Made by a program: the position numbers and the translations under genes. A stretch of DNA of 55,621 nucleotides from Firmicutes bacterium UBA4845 (lineage in GTDB: Bacteria; Bacillota; Clostridia; Tissierellales; Sedimentibacteraceae): the NCBI GenBank assembly GCA_002399975.1, contig DHER01000132.1, forward strand, positions 1-55,621, given 5' to 3'. The notes below the pieces were generated by a model, which worked only from the letters and a program-made list of their open reading frames with translations, ran no database searches and was not told the origin of the DNA. Positions 34,220 through 42,816 of the stretch are shown here, one piece after another (position 1 is the stretch's first letter; the number at the start of each line of letters is the position of its first letter).

Positions 34220-35329
34220 ATGTTTAATTTTAAATTATTAAAAGAATCAAAAGAATGCAAGGCAAGAACCGGTATAATACATACTGGTCATGGAGATATT
34301 AAAACTCCTGTATTTATGCCGGTGGGTACTAAAGCTACCGTAAAGGCGATGACCCCTGAAGAATTAAATTATCTTGGTGCCCAAATTATTCTGGGGAATA
34401 CATATCATTTATATTTACGTCCGGGACATGAGTTAATAAAAGAAGCAGGTGGTCTCCATAAGTTTATGAATTGGAATGGTCCCATTCTTACCGACAGCGG
34501 CGGATTTCAGGTTTTCAGCCTTGGAAAATTAAGAAAAATAATGGAGGAAGGCGTAGAATTCCGTTCGCACATTGATGGTTCAACACATTTTCTGAGCCCC
34601 GAAAAATCAGTAGAAATTCAAAATTGCCTGGGTTCTGATATTATGATGTCTTTTGATGAGTGTGCTCCATATCCGGCCAGCCGTGAATATATAGAAAAAT
34701 CCATGCAAAGAACGGCCAGATGGGCAAAACGGTGCAAAGAGCATCATAAAAACACGGAGAACCAAGCATTGTTCGGTATTATACAGGGAGGCATGTACGA
34801 AGATTTAAGAAAAGAAAGTGTAAGGCAGATTACAGCTCTTGATTTTCCAGGGTACTCCGTTGGAGGTTTAAGCGTCGGAGAACCGAAAGAGTTAATGTGC
34901 CATGTAATGGATTATACAGTAGATCTGCTTCCCAGGGATAAACCAAGGTATCTGATGGGAGTAGGAAGTCCGGATTACCTTTTTGAAGCAGTTGAAAGAG
35001 GCATAGATATGGCTGACTGTGTACTTCCCACCAGGATGGCACGACATGGGGCTTTTCTTACGAGCAAAGGACAGATTACAATTAAAAATTCAAAGTACAG
35101 GCGGGATTTTGACCCTATAGATGAAGAATGTGAATGCTATACCTGCAAAAATTATTCAAGGGCATATATAAGACATTTATTTAATGAAAATGAAATATTA
35201 GGGGCAAGGCTTGCTTCAATTCACAATTTATTTTTCTTGATTAATTTGATGAAACGTATTAGAATAAGTATAATGGAGGATAATTTCATAGACTTCAAAG
35301 AAGAATTTTATGAAAATTATGGATATTAA
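34220..35329 (+). CDS. tgt: Queuine/preQ1 tRNA-guanine transglycosylase
   Basis: Swaps guanine 34 for preQ1 in tRNAs with a GUN anticodon. Seen: TPVFMPVGTKATVKAM, the first catalytic aspartate in LTDSGGFQVFSLG, FDECAPYPA, the second aspartate in MADCVLPTRMARHG, and the zinc site CECYTC with a later His in AYIRHLF. The length is about 369 residues. ATG 34220 has GGAGG only three bases upstream; a GTG at 34208 is the alternative but would have no ribosome-binding site. Confidence 0.96.
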   Translation: MFNFKLLKESKECKARTGIIHTGHGDIKTPVFMPVGTKATVKAMTPEELNYLGAQIILGNTYHLYLRPGHELIKEAGGLHKFMNWNGPILTDSGGFQVFSLGKLRKIMEEGVEFRSHIDGSTHFLSPEKSVEIQNCLGSDIMMSFDECAPYPASREYIEKSMQRTARWAKRCKEHHKNTENQALFGIIQGGMYEDLRKESVRQITALDFPGYSVGGLSVGEPKELMCHVMDYTVDLLPRDKPRYLMGVGSPDYLFEAVERGIDMADCVLPTRMARHGAFLTSKGQITIKNSKYRRDFDPIDEECECYTCKNYSRAYIRHLFNENEILGARLASIHNLFFLINLMKRIRISIMEDNFIDFKEEFYENYGY

Positions 35330-35346
35330 AATATTTAGGAGGAGTT

Positions 35347-35778
35347 ATGCCACAACAATACAGCGGACTTATCATGATGATTATTTTATTTGCATTAATG
35401 TATTTCATGATGATAAGGCCACAGAAAAAGAGAGATAAAGAAATAAAGGAAATGAGAGACAAACTTGCAGCCGGTGATGAAATTATTACTATTGGCGGAA
35501 TTCACGGGAAAGTCGTAAAGGTAAATGATGAATTAGTAACACTTGAGCTGCCCCATGCAAAACAAAGGATTGAATTTTCAAAATGGGCTGTTGGAAGTGT
35601 GACTAAGGAAGCAAAGGAAAAACCCGAGGTTAAACATGAAAGTGCTAAAATAACTGAAGATACTACTACTTCGGAAAAGCCGGCACAGGCAGATGATAAA
35701 AATGATAAAGAGGATAAAAAGAAACAAGAAAAACAAGAGAAACAAGAGAAACAAGATAATCAAAAGAATCAAAAATAA
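35347..35778 (+). CDS. yajC: Preprotein translocase subunit YajC
   Basis: Small inner-membrane protein that joins the SecDF complex. Residues ~6-24 form the single membrane helix, followed by IRPQKKRDKEIKEMRDKLAAGDEIITIGGIHGKVV, the family signature. The last ~45 residues are a Lys/Glu/Gln/Asp-rich tail ending in repeated KQE units. The tail is encoded by a short tandem DNA repeat (about 35721-35757), so its length may vary between strains. secD/secF are not downstream. AGGAGG precedes ATG 35347. Confidence 0.92.
   Translation: MPQQYSGLIMMIILFALMYFMMIRPQKKRDKEIKEMRDKLAAGDEIITIGGIHGKVVKVNDELVTLELPHAKQRIEFSKWAVGSVTKEAKEKPEVKHESAKITEDTTTSEKPAQADDKNDKEDKKKQEKQEKQEKQDNQKNQK
35721..35757 (+). repeat. 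Short tandem repeat in the yajC tail
   Basis: About four copies of a nine-base unit close to AAACAAGAG encode repeated KQE in the C-terminal tail. Units are whole codons, so gain or loss would keep the frame. Confidence 0.7.
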
Positions 35779-35798
35779 AAAATATAAATAATAAAATT

Positions 35799-35822
35799 AA
35801 AAGGAGCACAGGCTCCTTTTTG
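35799..35822. terminator. Bidirectional terminator between yajC and the P-type ATPase
   Basis: AAAAGGAGC (35799-35807) pairs with GCTCCTTTT (35812-35820) around ACAG. It is flanked by A and T runs and serves both convergent transcripts. Confidence 0.85.
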
Positions 35823-35843
35823 TTTTTACTTACATGTTTTTAT

Positions 35844-38510
35844 TCAAATTTGTCTGTTATGCATTTTAAATATTTTTTTGACCGCTACAATTATTTCATG
35901 AGACAGCAGTGGAATCATTGTCAGGAGTATTAGCCCGAACCATTCTTTCAATGATAATTGCCTTGTTTCAAATGCTTCTGTCAAGATGGGAATTTCAGTA
36001 ACTGCTATCTGAAGAAGCAGTCCTAATGCAAATGCTCCTATCATAGCTTTATTTTCCAACAGATTCATTTTAAACAGTGATTTGTCGTAGTTTCTCATGC
36101 CTATAGCATGAAACAACTGTGAAATACCAAGAGTTGTAAATGCATATGTCTGGGCATGCATTATAATGTCCGTCTCTTGAAGCATAAGCTTAATATTGTC
36201 CAGGGAAATGGGTAGCCCTGCTTGATTTAGGCTTTTGATCGGAGGCCAGAGGAATGCACCCAAAGTAAGTGCTGCAATCATGGTTCCGTTATAAATTGTA
36301 AACGCCAGGCCACCGTGAGCAAATAGGCTTTCTTTCGAATCTCTTGGTTTGTTTTTCATTATATCTTGATCTTTTGGGTCCACACCCAGTGCCAGCGCAG
36401 GAAGGGAATCGGTGATCAGGTTAATCCAAAGAATGTGTATGGATTGCAGTGGAGAAGATAGCCCTGCGGCAATGGCGGAAAACATGGAAATTACTTCACC
36501 GAAATTTGACGAAAGAAGAAACAATACTGTTTTCTTAATGTTTTGGTAAATCCCTCTTCCTTCGGAAACGGCTTTTTCAATCGTAGCAAAATTATCGTCT
36601 GTAAGGATCATGTCTGCTGCACCCTTAGCAACATCTGTACCTGTTATACCCATGGCAACTCCTATATCTGCCGCTTTTAATGATGGTGCATCGTTTACTC
36701 CGTCTCCGGTCATGGAAACTATGCTTCCGTTAGACTTAAAAGCCTTGACTATCATTACCTTGTGCTGGGGGGAAACACGTGCAAAAACTCTTAATTTGCC
36801 TATTCTGTCGTTTAACTGTTCCTGGGTCATTTCATTTAATTCACTGCCTGTTATACACTGACCTTCGTCTTCTGCAATTTCCAGGTCTTTTGCAATTGCA
36901 AAGGCTGTGTCTATGTGATCCCCGGTAATCATAATCGTTGTAATGCCGGCTTTTTTTAAAACTTTTACGGAGTTTTTAACCTCCGGACGTGGAGGATCTA
37001 TCATACCCACCAAGCCTATAAATGTAAGATCTTCTTCACTGGCTGAGTCATCGCTTTCCTTGATTGCCAGGGCAAGCACCCTTAATGCACCTTTAGCCAT
37101 TTTATGGGCTGCTTCATTGATATCCTCAATATGCTTGTTTGTTATGTCCATGACCTGGCTGTTCAAATAAATTTTCTTGCAGCGGTCTAATAGTATGTCC
37201 ATAGCCCCTTTTGTATAGCTTGTCACTTTGCCTTCATTATCCTTATGAACTGTTGTCATAAGCTTTCGGGACGAATCGAATGATTGTTCGTTGATCCTGG
37301 GATCAATTTTTTCCAGGTTCTCACGTGTCACATCAGTTAGTGCTCCCATATCAAGCAGTGCTAATTCCGTAGGGTCACCGATTCTTTCGTTGTTTGCTGT
37401 TGAAGCATCATTACAAAGCACAAAGCCCTTTATAAAGATGGTATCTTTATCATAGGAAAGTTCATTAACATCCTTCATATGGCCGTTCAAATATACTTTT
37501 GTAACAGTCATTTTGTTCTGTGTTAAAGTTCCTGTTTTATCTGAGCAGACAGTGCTTACTGAACCTAATGTTTCAACAGCCGGGAGCTTGCGAACAATGG
37601 TGTTTACCTTTACCATCCTTTGAACGCCTAATGCCAGGACTATTGTTACAACGGCTGTAAGACCTTCCGGTATTGCGGCGACTGCCAAAGCAATGGCCGT
37701 AATAAACATTTCAATTATGTCTCTTCCCTGAAATACTGCAATTCCAAACATTGCAACCACTATTACAATAGCTACGATTCCCAGAACTTTTCCCAAGTCG
37801 TTCAGCCTTTTCTGCAGAGGTGTCAGTTCTTCTTCGCTTTCATTCAACATGGAGGCTATTTTTCCTATTTCGGTGTTCATGCCAGTGTAAACAACAACGC
37901 CTTCGCCTCGTCCATAGGCTACGCTGGTTGACGAATAAGCCATATTTATTCTGTCACCTATGCCCATTTCATCAGTTCCGACAAATTCAGCATCTTTGTC
38001 TACAGGAACGGATTCACCGGTTAATGCGGACTCTTCTATTTTTAAGTTGACTGCCTTAGTTAACCTTAAATCGGCAGGAATTATACGCCCTGCTTCCAGA
38101 ATTACCATATCACCCGGAACCAAATCGGCTGCCGGTATTTCCATGGTTTTGCCGTTTCGTCTTACCATAGCCGTAGGACTTGAAAGGTTTTTTAAAGCTT
38201 CCAGAGCTGCTTCTGCCTTGGATTCCTGCACAACGCCTATTATAGCATTGATCAGTACCACCAGTAAAATTATGACTGCATCTGTCACCTCGCCTAAAGC
38301 AACAGATATTGCTGCCGCTGCAAACAAAATATAAATCATTGTGTCTTTCAGTTGGGACAAAAACATTTGCAAAGTTGTTTTTCGCTTTTTTTCTGACAGA
38401 ACATTAGGGCCGTCTTGCTTCAAACGTTTTTTGGCTTCTTCCTCACTGAGGCCGCTGCTTTTAACATTAAGCTGCAAACAGACGCTTTCAGCGCTTTTTT
38501 GATAATACAT
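35844..38510 (-). CDS. P-type cation ATPase (Ca2+/Mn2+ type)
   Basis: Ion pump of the P2A group, 888 residues. Seen: N-terminal cation-ATPase domain (VCLQLNVKSSGLSEEEAKKRL); actuator TGES; M4 AIPEGL; phosphorylation site CSDKTGTLT; TGDH; MTGDGVNDAPSLK; and M6 NLITDSLPALALG. The Glu of M4 and the Asn/Asp of M6 make the single transmembrane site shared by Ca2+ and Mn2+ pumps such as PMR1. Generic annotation would be calcium ATPase. The leader, however, is a yybP-ykoY-type Mn2+ riboswitch with a terminator, so Mn2+ export is the more likely main job. AAAGGAG lies before the ATG on the minus strand. Confidence 0.92.
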   Translation of the reverse strand: MYYQKSAESVCLQLNVKSSGLSEEEAKKRLKQDGPNVLSEKKRKTTLQMFLSQLKDTMIYILFAAAAISVALGEVTDAVIILLVVLINAIIGVVQESKAEAALEALKNLSSPTAMVRRNGKTMEIPAADLVPGDMVILEAGRIIPADLRLTKAVNLKIEESALTGESVPVDKDAEFVGTDEMGIGDRINMAYSSTSVAYGRGEGVVVYTGMNTEIGKIASMLNESEEELTPLQKRLNDLGKVLGIVAIVIVVAMFGIAVFQGRDIIEMFITAIALAVAAIPEGLTAVVTIVLALGVQRMVKVNTIVRKLPAVETLGSVSTVCSDKTGTLTQNKMTVTKVYLNGHMKDVNELSYDKDTIFIKGFVLCNDASTANNERIGDPTELALLDMGALTDVTRENLEKIDPRINEQSFDSSRKLMTTVHKDNEGKVTSYTKGAMDILLDRCKKIYLNSQVMDITNKHIEDINEAAHKMAKGALRVLALAIKESDDSASEEDLTFIGLVGMIDPPRPEVKNSVKVLKKAGITTIMITGDHIDTAFAIAKDLEIAEDEGQCITGSELNEMTQEQLNDRIGKLRVFARVSPQHKVMIVKAFKSNGSIVSMTGDGVNDAPSLKAADIGVAMGITGTDVAKGAADMILTDDNFATIEKAVSEGRGIYQNIKKTVLFLLSSNFGEVISMFSAIAAGLSSPLQSIHILWINLITDSLPALALGVDPKDQDIMKNKPRDSKESLFAHGGLAFTIYNGTMIAALTLGAFLWPPIKSLNQAGLPISLDNIKLMLQETDIIMHAQTYAFTTLGISQLFHAIGMRNYDKSLFKMNLLENKAMIGAFALGLLLQIAVTEIPILTEAFETRQLSLKEWFGLILLTMIPLLSHEIIVAVKKIFKMHNRQI

Positions 38511-38545
38511 AGTTGGTCTCCTTTTAATTATTATGGTTTAAAAAT

Positions 38546-38588
38546 AAAAAAGACTTTTGGCATATCTTTAAAAGATATACTAAAAGTC
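38546..38588 (-). terminator. Riboswitch-controlled terminator
   Basis: On the minus strand, GACTTTT-AGTATATC pairs with GATAT-GCCAAAAGTC and is followed by TTTTTT. Its first arm overlaps the 3' strand of the aptamer P1 stem (38579-38586), so aptamer folding and termination exclude each other. Confidence 0.8.
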
Positions 38589-38677
38589 TCGTTACCTATG
38601 AGTTTTGCTTTGCAGACTTTCAGCCAGAATCGAAGATTCGGTTGTTGACTGAAAATTTAAAACTACTCCCTCTTAGT
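38579..38677 (-). ncRNA. yybP-ykoY-type manganese riboswitch
   Basis: Read on the minus strand, the leader carries the family's GGGAGTAG box just inside P1, a CAGTCA/GGCTG helix, and the closing AACGAGAC element, all in consensus order. P1 is formed by ACTAAGAG (38670-38677) and CTTTTAGT (38579-38586). A consensus sigma-A promoter ends eight bases upstream, and the terminator begins in P1. In this family Mn2+ binding stabilises P1, so high Mn2+ should prevent termination and turn on the P-type ATPase. Confidence 0.82.
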
Positions 38678-38684
38678 GTTCAGT

Positions 38685-38713
38685 ATTTTACCAAAATAGT
38701 TTTTCATTGTCAA
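38685..38713 (-). promoter_or_regulatory. Sigma-A promoter of the P-type ATPase
   Basis: On the minus strand, TTGACA (38708-38713) and TAAAAT (38685-38690) are 17 bases apart. Transcription would start near 38678, at the first bases of the riboswitch. Confidence 0.8.
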
Positions 38714-38958
38714 GGAATACTTTGCATTGACGGCGAAATCTTTTAAGTTATAATTATAATCATCAATCATTTAAAACACAGAAAAATTTTTATTATTCAA
38801 AAAAATATACAAACAGAACAGTAACTGGACATAATAAAGAAATAATTAGTTGCTAAATTAAGTGAATCAGTTTATAATGAATCCAATATATTATGCAGGT
38901 TTGCTGTTCTTTATAATGACGCATGACATTCAGAAAGATTTTAATTAAATTTTTTTTG

Positions 38959-38987
38959 TTGACAAGCTTATTTTGTCGTGCTATAAT
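38959..38987 (+). promoter_or_regulatory. Consensus sigma-A promoter of dnaG-rpoD
   Basis: TTGACA (38959-38964) and TATAAT (38982-38987) are 17 bases apart. It lies 31 bases before the dnaG start at 39019 and rules out the longer ORF reading from 38923. The gap back to the riboswitch promoter (38714-38958) shows nothing else. Confidence 0.85.
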
Positions 38988-39018
38988 TTTAGTTCAACGT
39001 AAAGATAATGGTGATATT

Positions 39019-40785
39019 ATGCCTTATAGATTAGATTCAGATGTTATTAAAAGAATCCTGGATGGAAATAATATTGTGGACGTAATAGAGGAATTCTTGC
39101 CTTTAAAGAAAGCAGGAAATAATTACAGTACCAGATGCCCCTTTCATAAAGAAAAAACTCCATCATTCATGGTTTCCCCAGATAAACAAATATTTCATTG
39201 TTTTGGCTGCGGCGAGAGCGGAGACAGCATAAGTTTTCTTATGAAATATAAAAATTATACATTTGTTGAAGCATCTGAATATTTAGCAAAAAAGGCTGGA
39301 ATTGTTTTAGAAGAACGAATTTCAACGAAAAAGTATAATGAAAACAAGCGGATTGCGGACAGGCTGTATAAAATAAACAGAGAGGCCGCTTTATATTATT
39401 ACAAAAATCTAAGAAAATTCCCGGAGGTAATTAACTATTTAAATTCCAGAAAACTTGATATTAATGTAATAAAAAAATTTGGAATTGGATATGCTATAAA
39501 TCAATGGGATAATTTGCTAAAATATTTAACTGCCAGGGGTTACACAGAAGAAGATATTTTAAAAACAGGACTTATTATTAAAAATCAAAAAAAAGGTTCA
39601 TATTATGACCGCTTTAGGAACAGGGTAATGTTTCCGATTTTTGATATTAAAGGAAGAATAATAGGATTTGGAGGCAGGGTATTGGATGATTCTCTGCCTA
39701 AGTATCTAAATTCGCCTGAAACATTGATTTTCAACAAGGGCTATAATTTGTACGGATTAAATACAGCTAAGGAAGCTGTCAGTAACAAGAGTTTTATACT
39801 GGTAGAAGGATACATGGATGTAATTAAAATGCACACCTATGGTTACAATACCACGGTTGCGGCATTAGGTACTTCATTGACAGATAATCAGATAAAATTA
39901 ATGAAAAGATATTCTAAGAGTTTTTATGTTGCATTGGACTCTGACAAAGCCGGGCAAAAAGCTGCCTTGAAGGCAATGAATATGTTTAAGCGGAATAATT
40001 TGGATGCTAAAGTTGTAATAATACCTGATGCAAAGGATCCTGACGAATATTTAAATACCTTCGGAAAGATAAAATTCGACAAGTTAATTGATAATTCTTT
40101 GGATTATTATAGCTTTTTAGAATTTCATTTTAAAGAAATTTATGAAAATTCTGACAAAGTTGAATATATAAATAAACTTTTTGAGAATATAGAGAATGTG
40201 ACTAATGAAATCGAAAGAGAATTAATATTTGAAAAATTATCAGAAAAAGTTGGTGTTTCTAAAGAATCTATAATAAAAGAATACAATAAGAAAAGCAGAA
40301 AGCAAAGAACTTTTGTTAAAGCCGTACGGCCTGCAAAAATTTCTCTGCAGGTACGAAAAATTACAACATCACATGAGGAAGAGCTGATCAGACTTATACT
40401 TCTGAACAATGATTTTGCATTTCAGTTAAAAGAGATAGTTTATGAAGATACCTTTAAGGACTTGGAATACTATAATATATTTAAAAAAATGTATGAATAC
40501 AAAATCAATGATATGAGTATAGATAAAGACAGCTTGAAAGATATTGTAAAAGATAAAATAGATGTTGATGTTTTATTACGGTATGACGATGTTGATTATG
40601 ATAATTTAGAGGCTTTATTCAAGGATTGTGTTAAACGTCTTAAAATTAAATATTATGAAAAGGAAAAAAATATACTTGCAAAAAGTTTGATACAATCTGA
40701 AAATTCAGCAGAAAGCAAGAAAATCACGAATGAAATTTTCAGCCTCGCTAAAAAGATTAGATCAACTAAGGAGGAGGTTAGCTAA
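39019..40785 (+). CDS. dnaG: DNA primase
   Basis: Makes RNA primers for the replication fork with DnaB helicase. From ATG 39019 the protein has 588 residues. The N-terminal zinc domain is CPFHKEKTPSFMVSP then CFGCG (C-x2-H...C-x2-C). The TOPRIM catalytic core has ILVEGYMDVIKM and YVALDSDKAGQKAA, and a C-terminal helicase-binding region follows. It starts the classic macromolecular-synthesis group: rpoD begins four bases after its stop. Confidence 0.96.
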   Translation: MPYRLDSDVIKRILDGNNIVDVIEEFLPLKKAGNNYSTRCPFHKEKTPSFMVSPDKQIFHCFGCGESGDSISFLMKYKNYTFVEASEYLAKKAGIVLEERISTKKYNENKRIADRLYKINREAALYYYKNLRKFPEVINYLNSRKLDINVIKKFGIGYAINQWDNLLKYLTARGYTEEDILKTGLIIKNQKKGSYYDRFRNRVMFPIFDIKGRIIGFGGRVLDDSLPKYLNSPETLIFNKGYNLYGLNTAKEAVSNKSFILVEGYMDVIKMHTYGYNTTVAALGTSLTDNQIKLMKRYSKSFYVALDSDKAGQKAALKAMNMFKRNNLDAKVVIIPDAKDPDEYLNTFGKIKFDKLIDNSLDYYSFLEFHFKEIYENSDKVEYINKLFENIENVTNEIERELIFEKLSEKVGVSKESIIKEYNKKSRKQRTFVKAVRPAKISLQVRKITTSHEEELIRLILLNNDFAFQLKEIVYEDTFKDLEYYNIFKKMYEYKINDMSIDKDSLKDIVKDKIDVDVLLRYDDVDYDNLEALFKDCVKRLKIKYYEKEKNILAKSLIQSENSAESKKITNEIFSLAKKIRSTKEEVS

Positions 40786-40788
40786 CCC

Positions 40789-41970
40789 GTGGTAGAAAAC
40801 AAAGCTAATTCTAAAAAAGTTAATTCTAAAGATGAATCTGAAAAAAATGCTGAAGTAATGAAAAAAATTGATTCCATAAAAAATAAATTGATTGAAAAGG
40901 GCAAAAAAAACGGATTTATAACTTATAAAGAAGTATTAAGAGCTTTTGAGAAGTTAGATATAAACCCTGAATTTATAGATGATTTCTATAAGCAGGCAGA
41001 AGATAACGATCTGGAAATTCTCGGCTTTCAAGATGATATGATTCCTGAAAAAGTAGATGATGATGCAGATGAATCGGAAATAAAGGATGGTGATACTGAT
41101 TTTTTTGTAAGCCAAACAGATGATGATATATTAAAAGGTGTAAATATTGATGACCCTGTAAGAATGTACTTAAAAGAAATAGGCAGAGTTCCTCTTTTGA
41201 CGGCTGAAGAAGAAGTTGAATTGGCTAAAAGAATGGGCGAAGGGGATGAAGAGGCAAAAAAAAGTTTGGCTGAAGCCAACTTGAGGCTTGTTGTAAGTAT
41301 TGCAAAACGTTATGTTGGAAGGGGCATGTTGTTTTTAGACCTTATACAGGAAGGAAACTTAGGTCTGATTAAAGCTGTTGAGAAATTTGATTATACTAAA
41401 GGATTTAAATTCAGCACATATGCAACATGGTGGATACGCCAGGCAATTACAAGAGCAATTGCCGATCAGGCGAGAACCATAAGGATACCTGTTCACATGG
41501 TTGAAACTATCAATAAGCTTATAAGGATAAAAAGGCATCTTTTGCAAGAATTAGGACGGGATCCAACTCCCGAAGAAATTGCTATAGAAATGGAAATGGA
41601 ACCGGATAAGGTAAGAGAAATCCTTAAGATTGCCCAGGAGCCTGTTTCATTGGAAACACCTATAGGTGAAGAAGAAGACAGTCACCTTGGAGATTTTATT
41701 CCTGATGACGAGGTTCAAGCTCCTTCGGATGTAGCCACATTCATGCTGCTGAAGGAACAGCTTTCATCAGTGCTGCATACCTTGACCGAAAGGGAGCAAA
41801 AAGTCCTTAGGCTAAGATTCGGATTAGACGACGGTAGAGCCAGAACCCTGGAAGAAGTAGGAAAAGAATTCGATGTTACAAGAGAAAGAATAAGGCAAAT
41901 AGAAGCAAAAGCATTAAGGAAGCTTAGACATCCCAGCAGAAGCAAAAAATTGAAAGATTACCTGGAATAA
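40789..41970 (+). CDS. rpoD: Principal sigma factor (sigma-70/sigma-A)
   Basis: Primary sigma factor, 393 residues; it would recognise the TTGACA/TATAAT promoters seen throughout this window. Region 1.2 DDPVRMYLKEIGRVPLLTAEEEVELAKRM, region 2 FSTYATWWIRQAITRAIADQ, region 3 and region 4.2 VTRERIRQIEAKALRKLRHPSRSKKLKDYL are all present. The start is GTG at 40789 with GGAGGAGG (40770-40777) eleven bases upstream; the next ATG has no such site. It ends with its own hairpins, so trmK may be read partly by read-through. Confidence 0.97.
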   Translation: MVENKANSKKVNSKDESEKNAEVMKKIDSIKNKLIEKGKKNGFITYKEVLRAFEKLDINPEFIDDFYKQAEDNDLEILGFQDDMIPEKVDDDADESEIKDGDTDFFVSQTDDDILKGVNIDDPVRMYLKEIGRVPLLTAEEEVELAKRMGEGDEEAKKSLAEANLRLVVSIAKRYVGRGMLFLDLIQEGNLGLIKAVEKFDYTKGFKFSTYATWWIRQAITRAIADQARTIRIPVHMVETINKLIRIKRHLLQELGRDPTPEEIAIEMEMEPDKVREILKIAQEPVSLETPIGEEEDSHLGDFIPDDEVQAPSDVATFMLLKEQLSSVLHTLTEREQKVLRLRFGLDDGRARTLEEVGKEFDVTRERIRQIEAKALRKLRHPSRSKKLKDYLE

Positions 41971-42010
41971 AATATATTAGCATCGGAACATCAATAGGCA
42001 AAGTATTATT

Positions 42011-42034
42011 CGGCAATTGGTTTTTACAATTGCC
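42011..42034 (+). terminator. Hairpin after rpoD
   Basis: GGCAATTG pairs with CAATTGCC around GTTTTTA. There is no following T-run, so alone it would be an RNA-stabilising hairpin. Confidence 0.5.
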
Positions 42035-42076
42035 GTTCGATTCCTATAGATTGTTTAACCGATTGTTCACCAATAT

Positions 42077-42102
42077 GAGAGAAAAAATCTCTCTATTTTT
42101 TT
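42077..42102 (+). terminator. Intrinsic terminator after rpoD
   Basis: GAGAGA (42077-42082) pairs with TCTCTC (42088-42093) around a run of A, and is followed by TATTTTTTT. Confidence 0.7.
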
Positions 42103-42132
42103 AGTTGTATATCAACAAATCAAGGAGTATTT

Positions 42133-42816
42133 ATGAACCGGTTAGAATGTATAAAAACAATGGTGTCCAAGTGTTCTACTGCTGCGGATATTGGTACGGA
42201 CCACGGATATGTTGCAGAAATGTTATTGAAAGATAACCTGTGTGAAAAAATAATAGCCACTGATTTAAATGAAGGTCCTTTAAACAGGGCACTTAAACAT
42301 TTAACATATGAGGGTTTACAAGACAGATGTGATTTTCGCCTGGGAAATGGATTGACTGTATTAAATGAAGGTGAAGCAGATGTGATTATAATTGCAGGAA
42401 TGGGCGGAGAGTTGATTGCTGATATAATAGAAATGTCCAAGAATATTGCATTAAAAGCATCGCAGCTTATTTTACAGCCCATGACAACTGCAGACAGACT
42501 TCGGCGTTATTTATACGGAAATGGATTTAAGATAATTGATGAAAATATAGTAAAGGAATTTTATCATTATTACTTTGTTATAAAGGTAATACCGATGCAG
42601 GATAACATGGTACTCAATGATGAAATATATTATGAAATAAGTAAAATACTTCTTGATAAAAAAGATCCTTTAATGTATGAATATTTGAAAAAATCATTAA
42701 AAACAAATGATAATATAATCGCAAGTATTGAAAAAACAGGCAATAGCAGTTATAATGAAAAAATAAGAGTATTAAAGAAGAAAAATAATAAAATAGTGGA
42801 GTTGATGCAAAATTAA
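42133..42816 (+). CDS. trmK: tRNA (adenine(22)-N1)-methyltransferase TrmK
   Basis: SAM-dependent enzyme that methylates A22 in tRNA. The 227 residues include the SAM-binding AADIGTDHGYVAEMLL, ATDLNEGPLNRALKH and the TrmK motif IIIAGMGGELIADII with QPMTTADRLRRYL. A coiled, charged C-terminal tail follows. AAGGAG lies before ATG 42133. The neighbours rpoD upstream and nif3 downstream are the usual Gram-positive arrangement. Its TAA overlaps the probable ATT start of the next gene. Confidence 0.93.
   Translation: MNRLECIKTMVSKCSTAADIGTDHGYVAEMLLKDNLCEKIIATDLNEGPLNRALKHLTYEGLQDRCDFRLGNGLTVLNEGEADVIIIAGMGGELIADIIEMSKNIALKASQLILQPMTTADRLRRYLYGNGFKIIDENIVKEFYHYYFVIKVIPMQDNMVLNDEIYYEISKILLDKKDPLMYEYLKKSLKTNDNIIASIEKTGNSSYNEKIRVLKKKNNKIVELMQN

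Noticed and set aside
38923..39018. An N-terminal extension of DnaG
   Set aside because: It would be translated from DNA that contains the -35 and -10 of the gene's own promoter, and DnaG normally begins near MPYRL.
41971..42060. A T-loop-like TTCGATTC near 42023 that could suggest a tRNA after rpoD
   Set aside because: No matching acceptor, D or anticodon stems can be formed around it; the segment instead folds as GGCAATTG/CAATTGCC.
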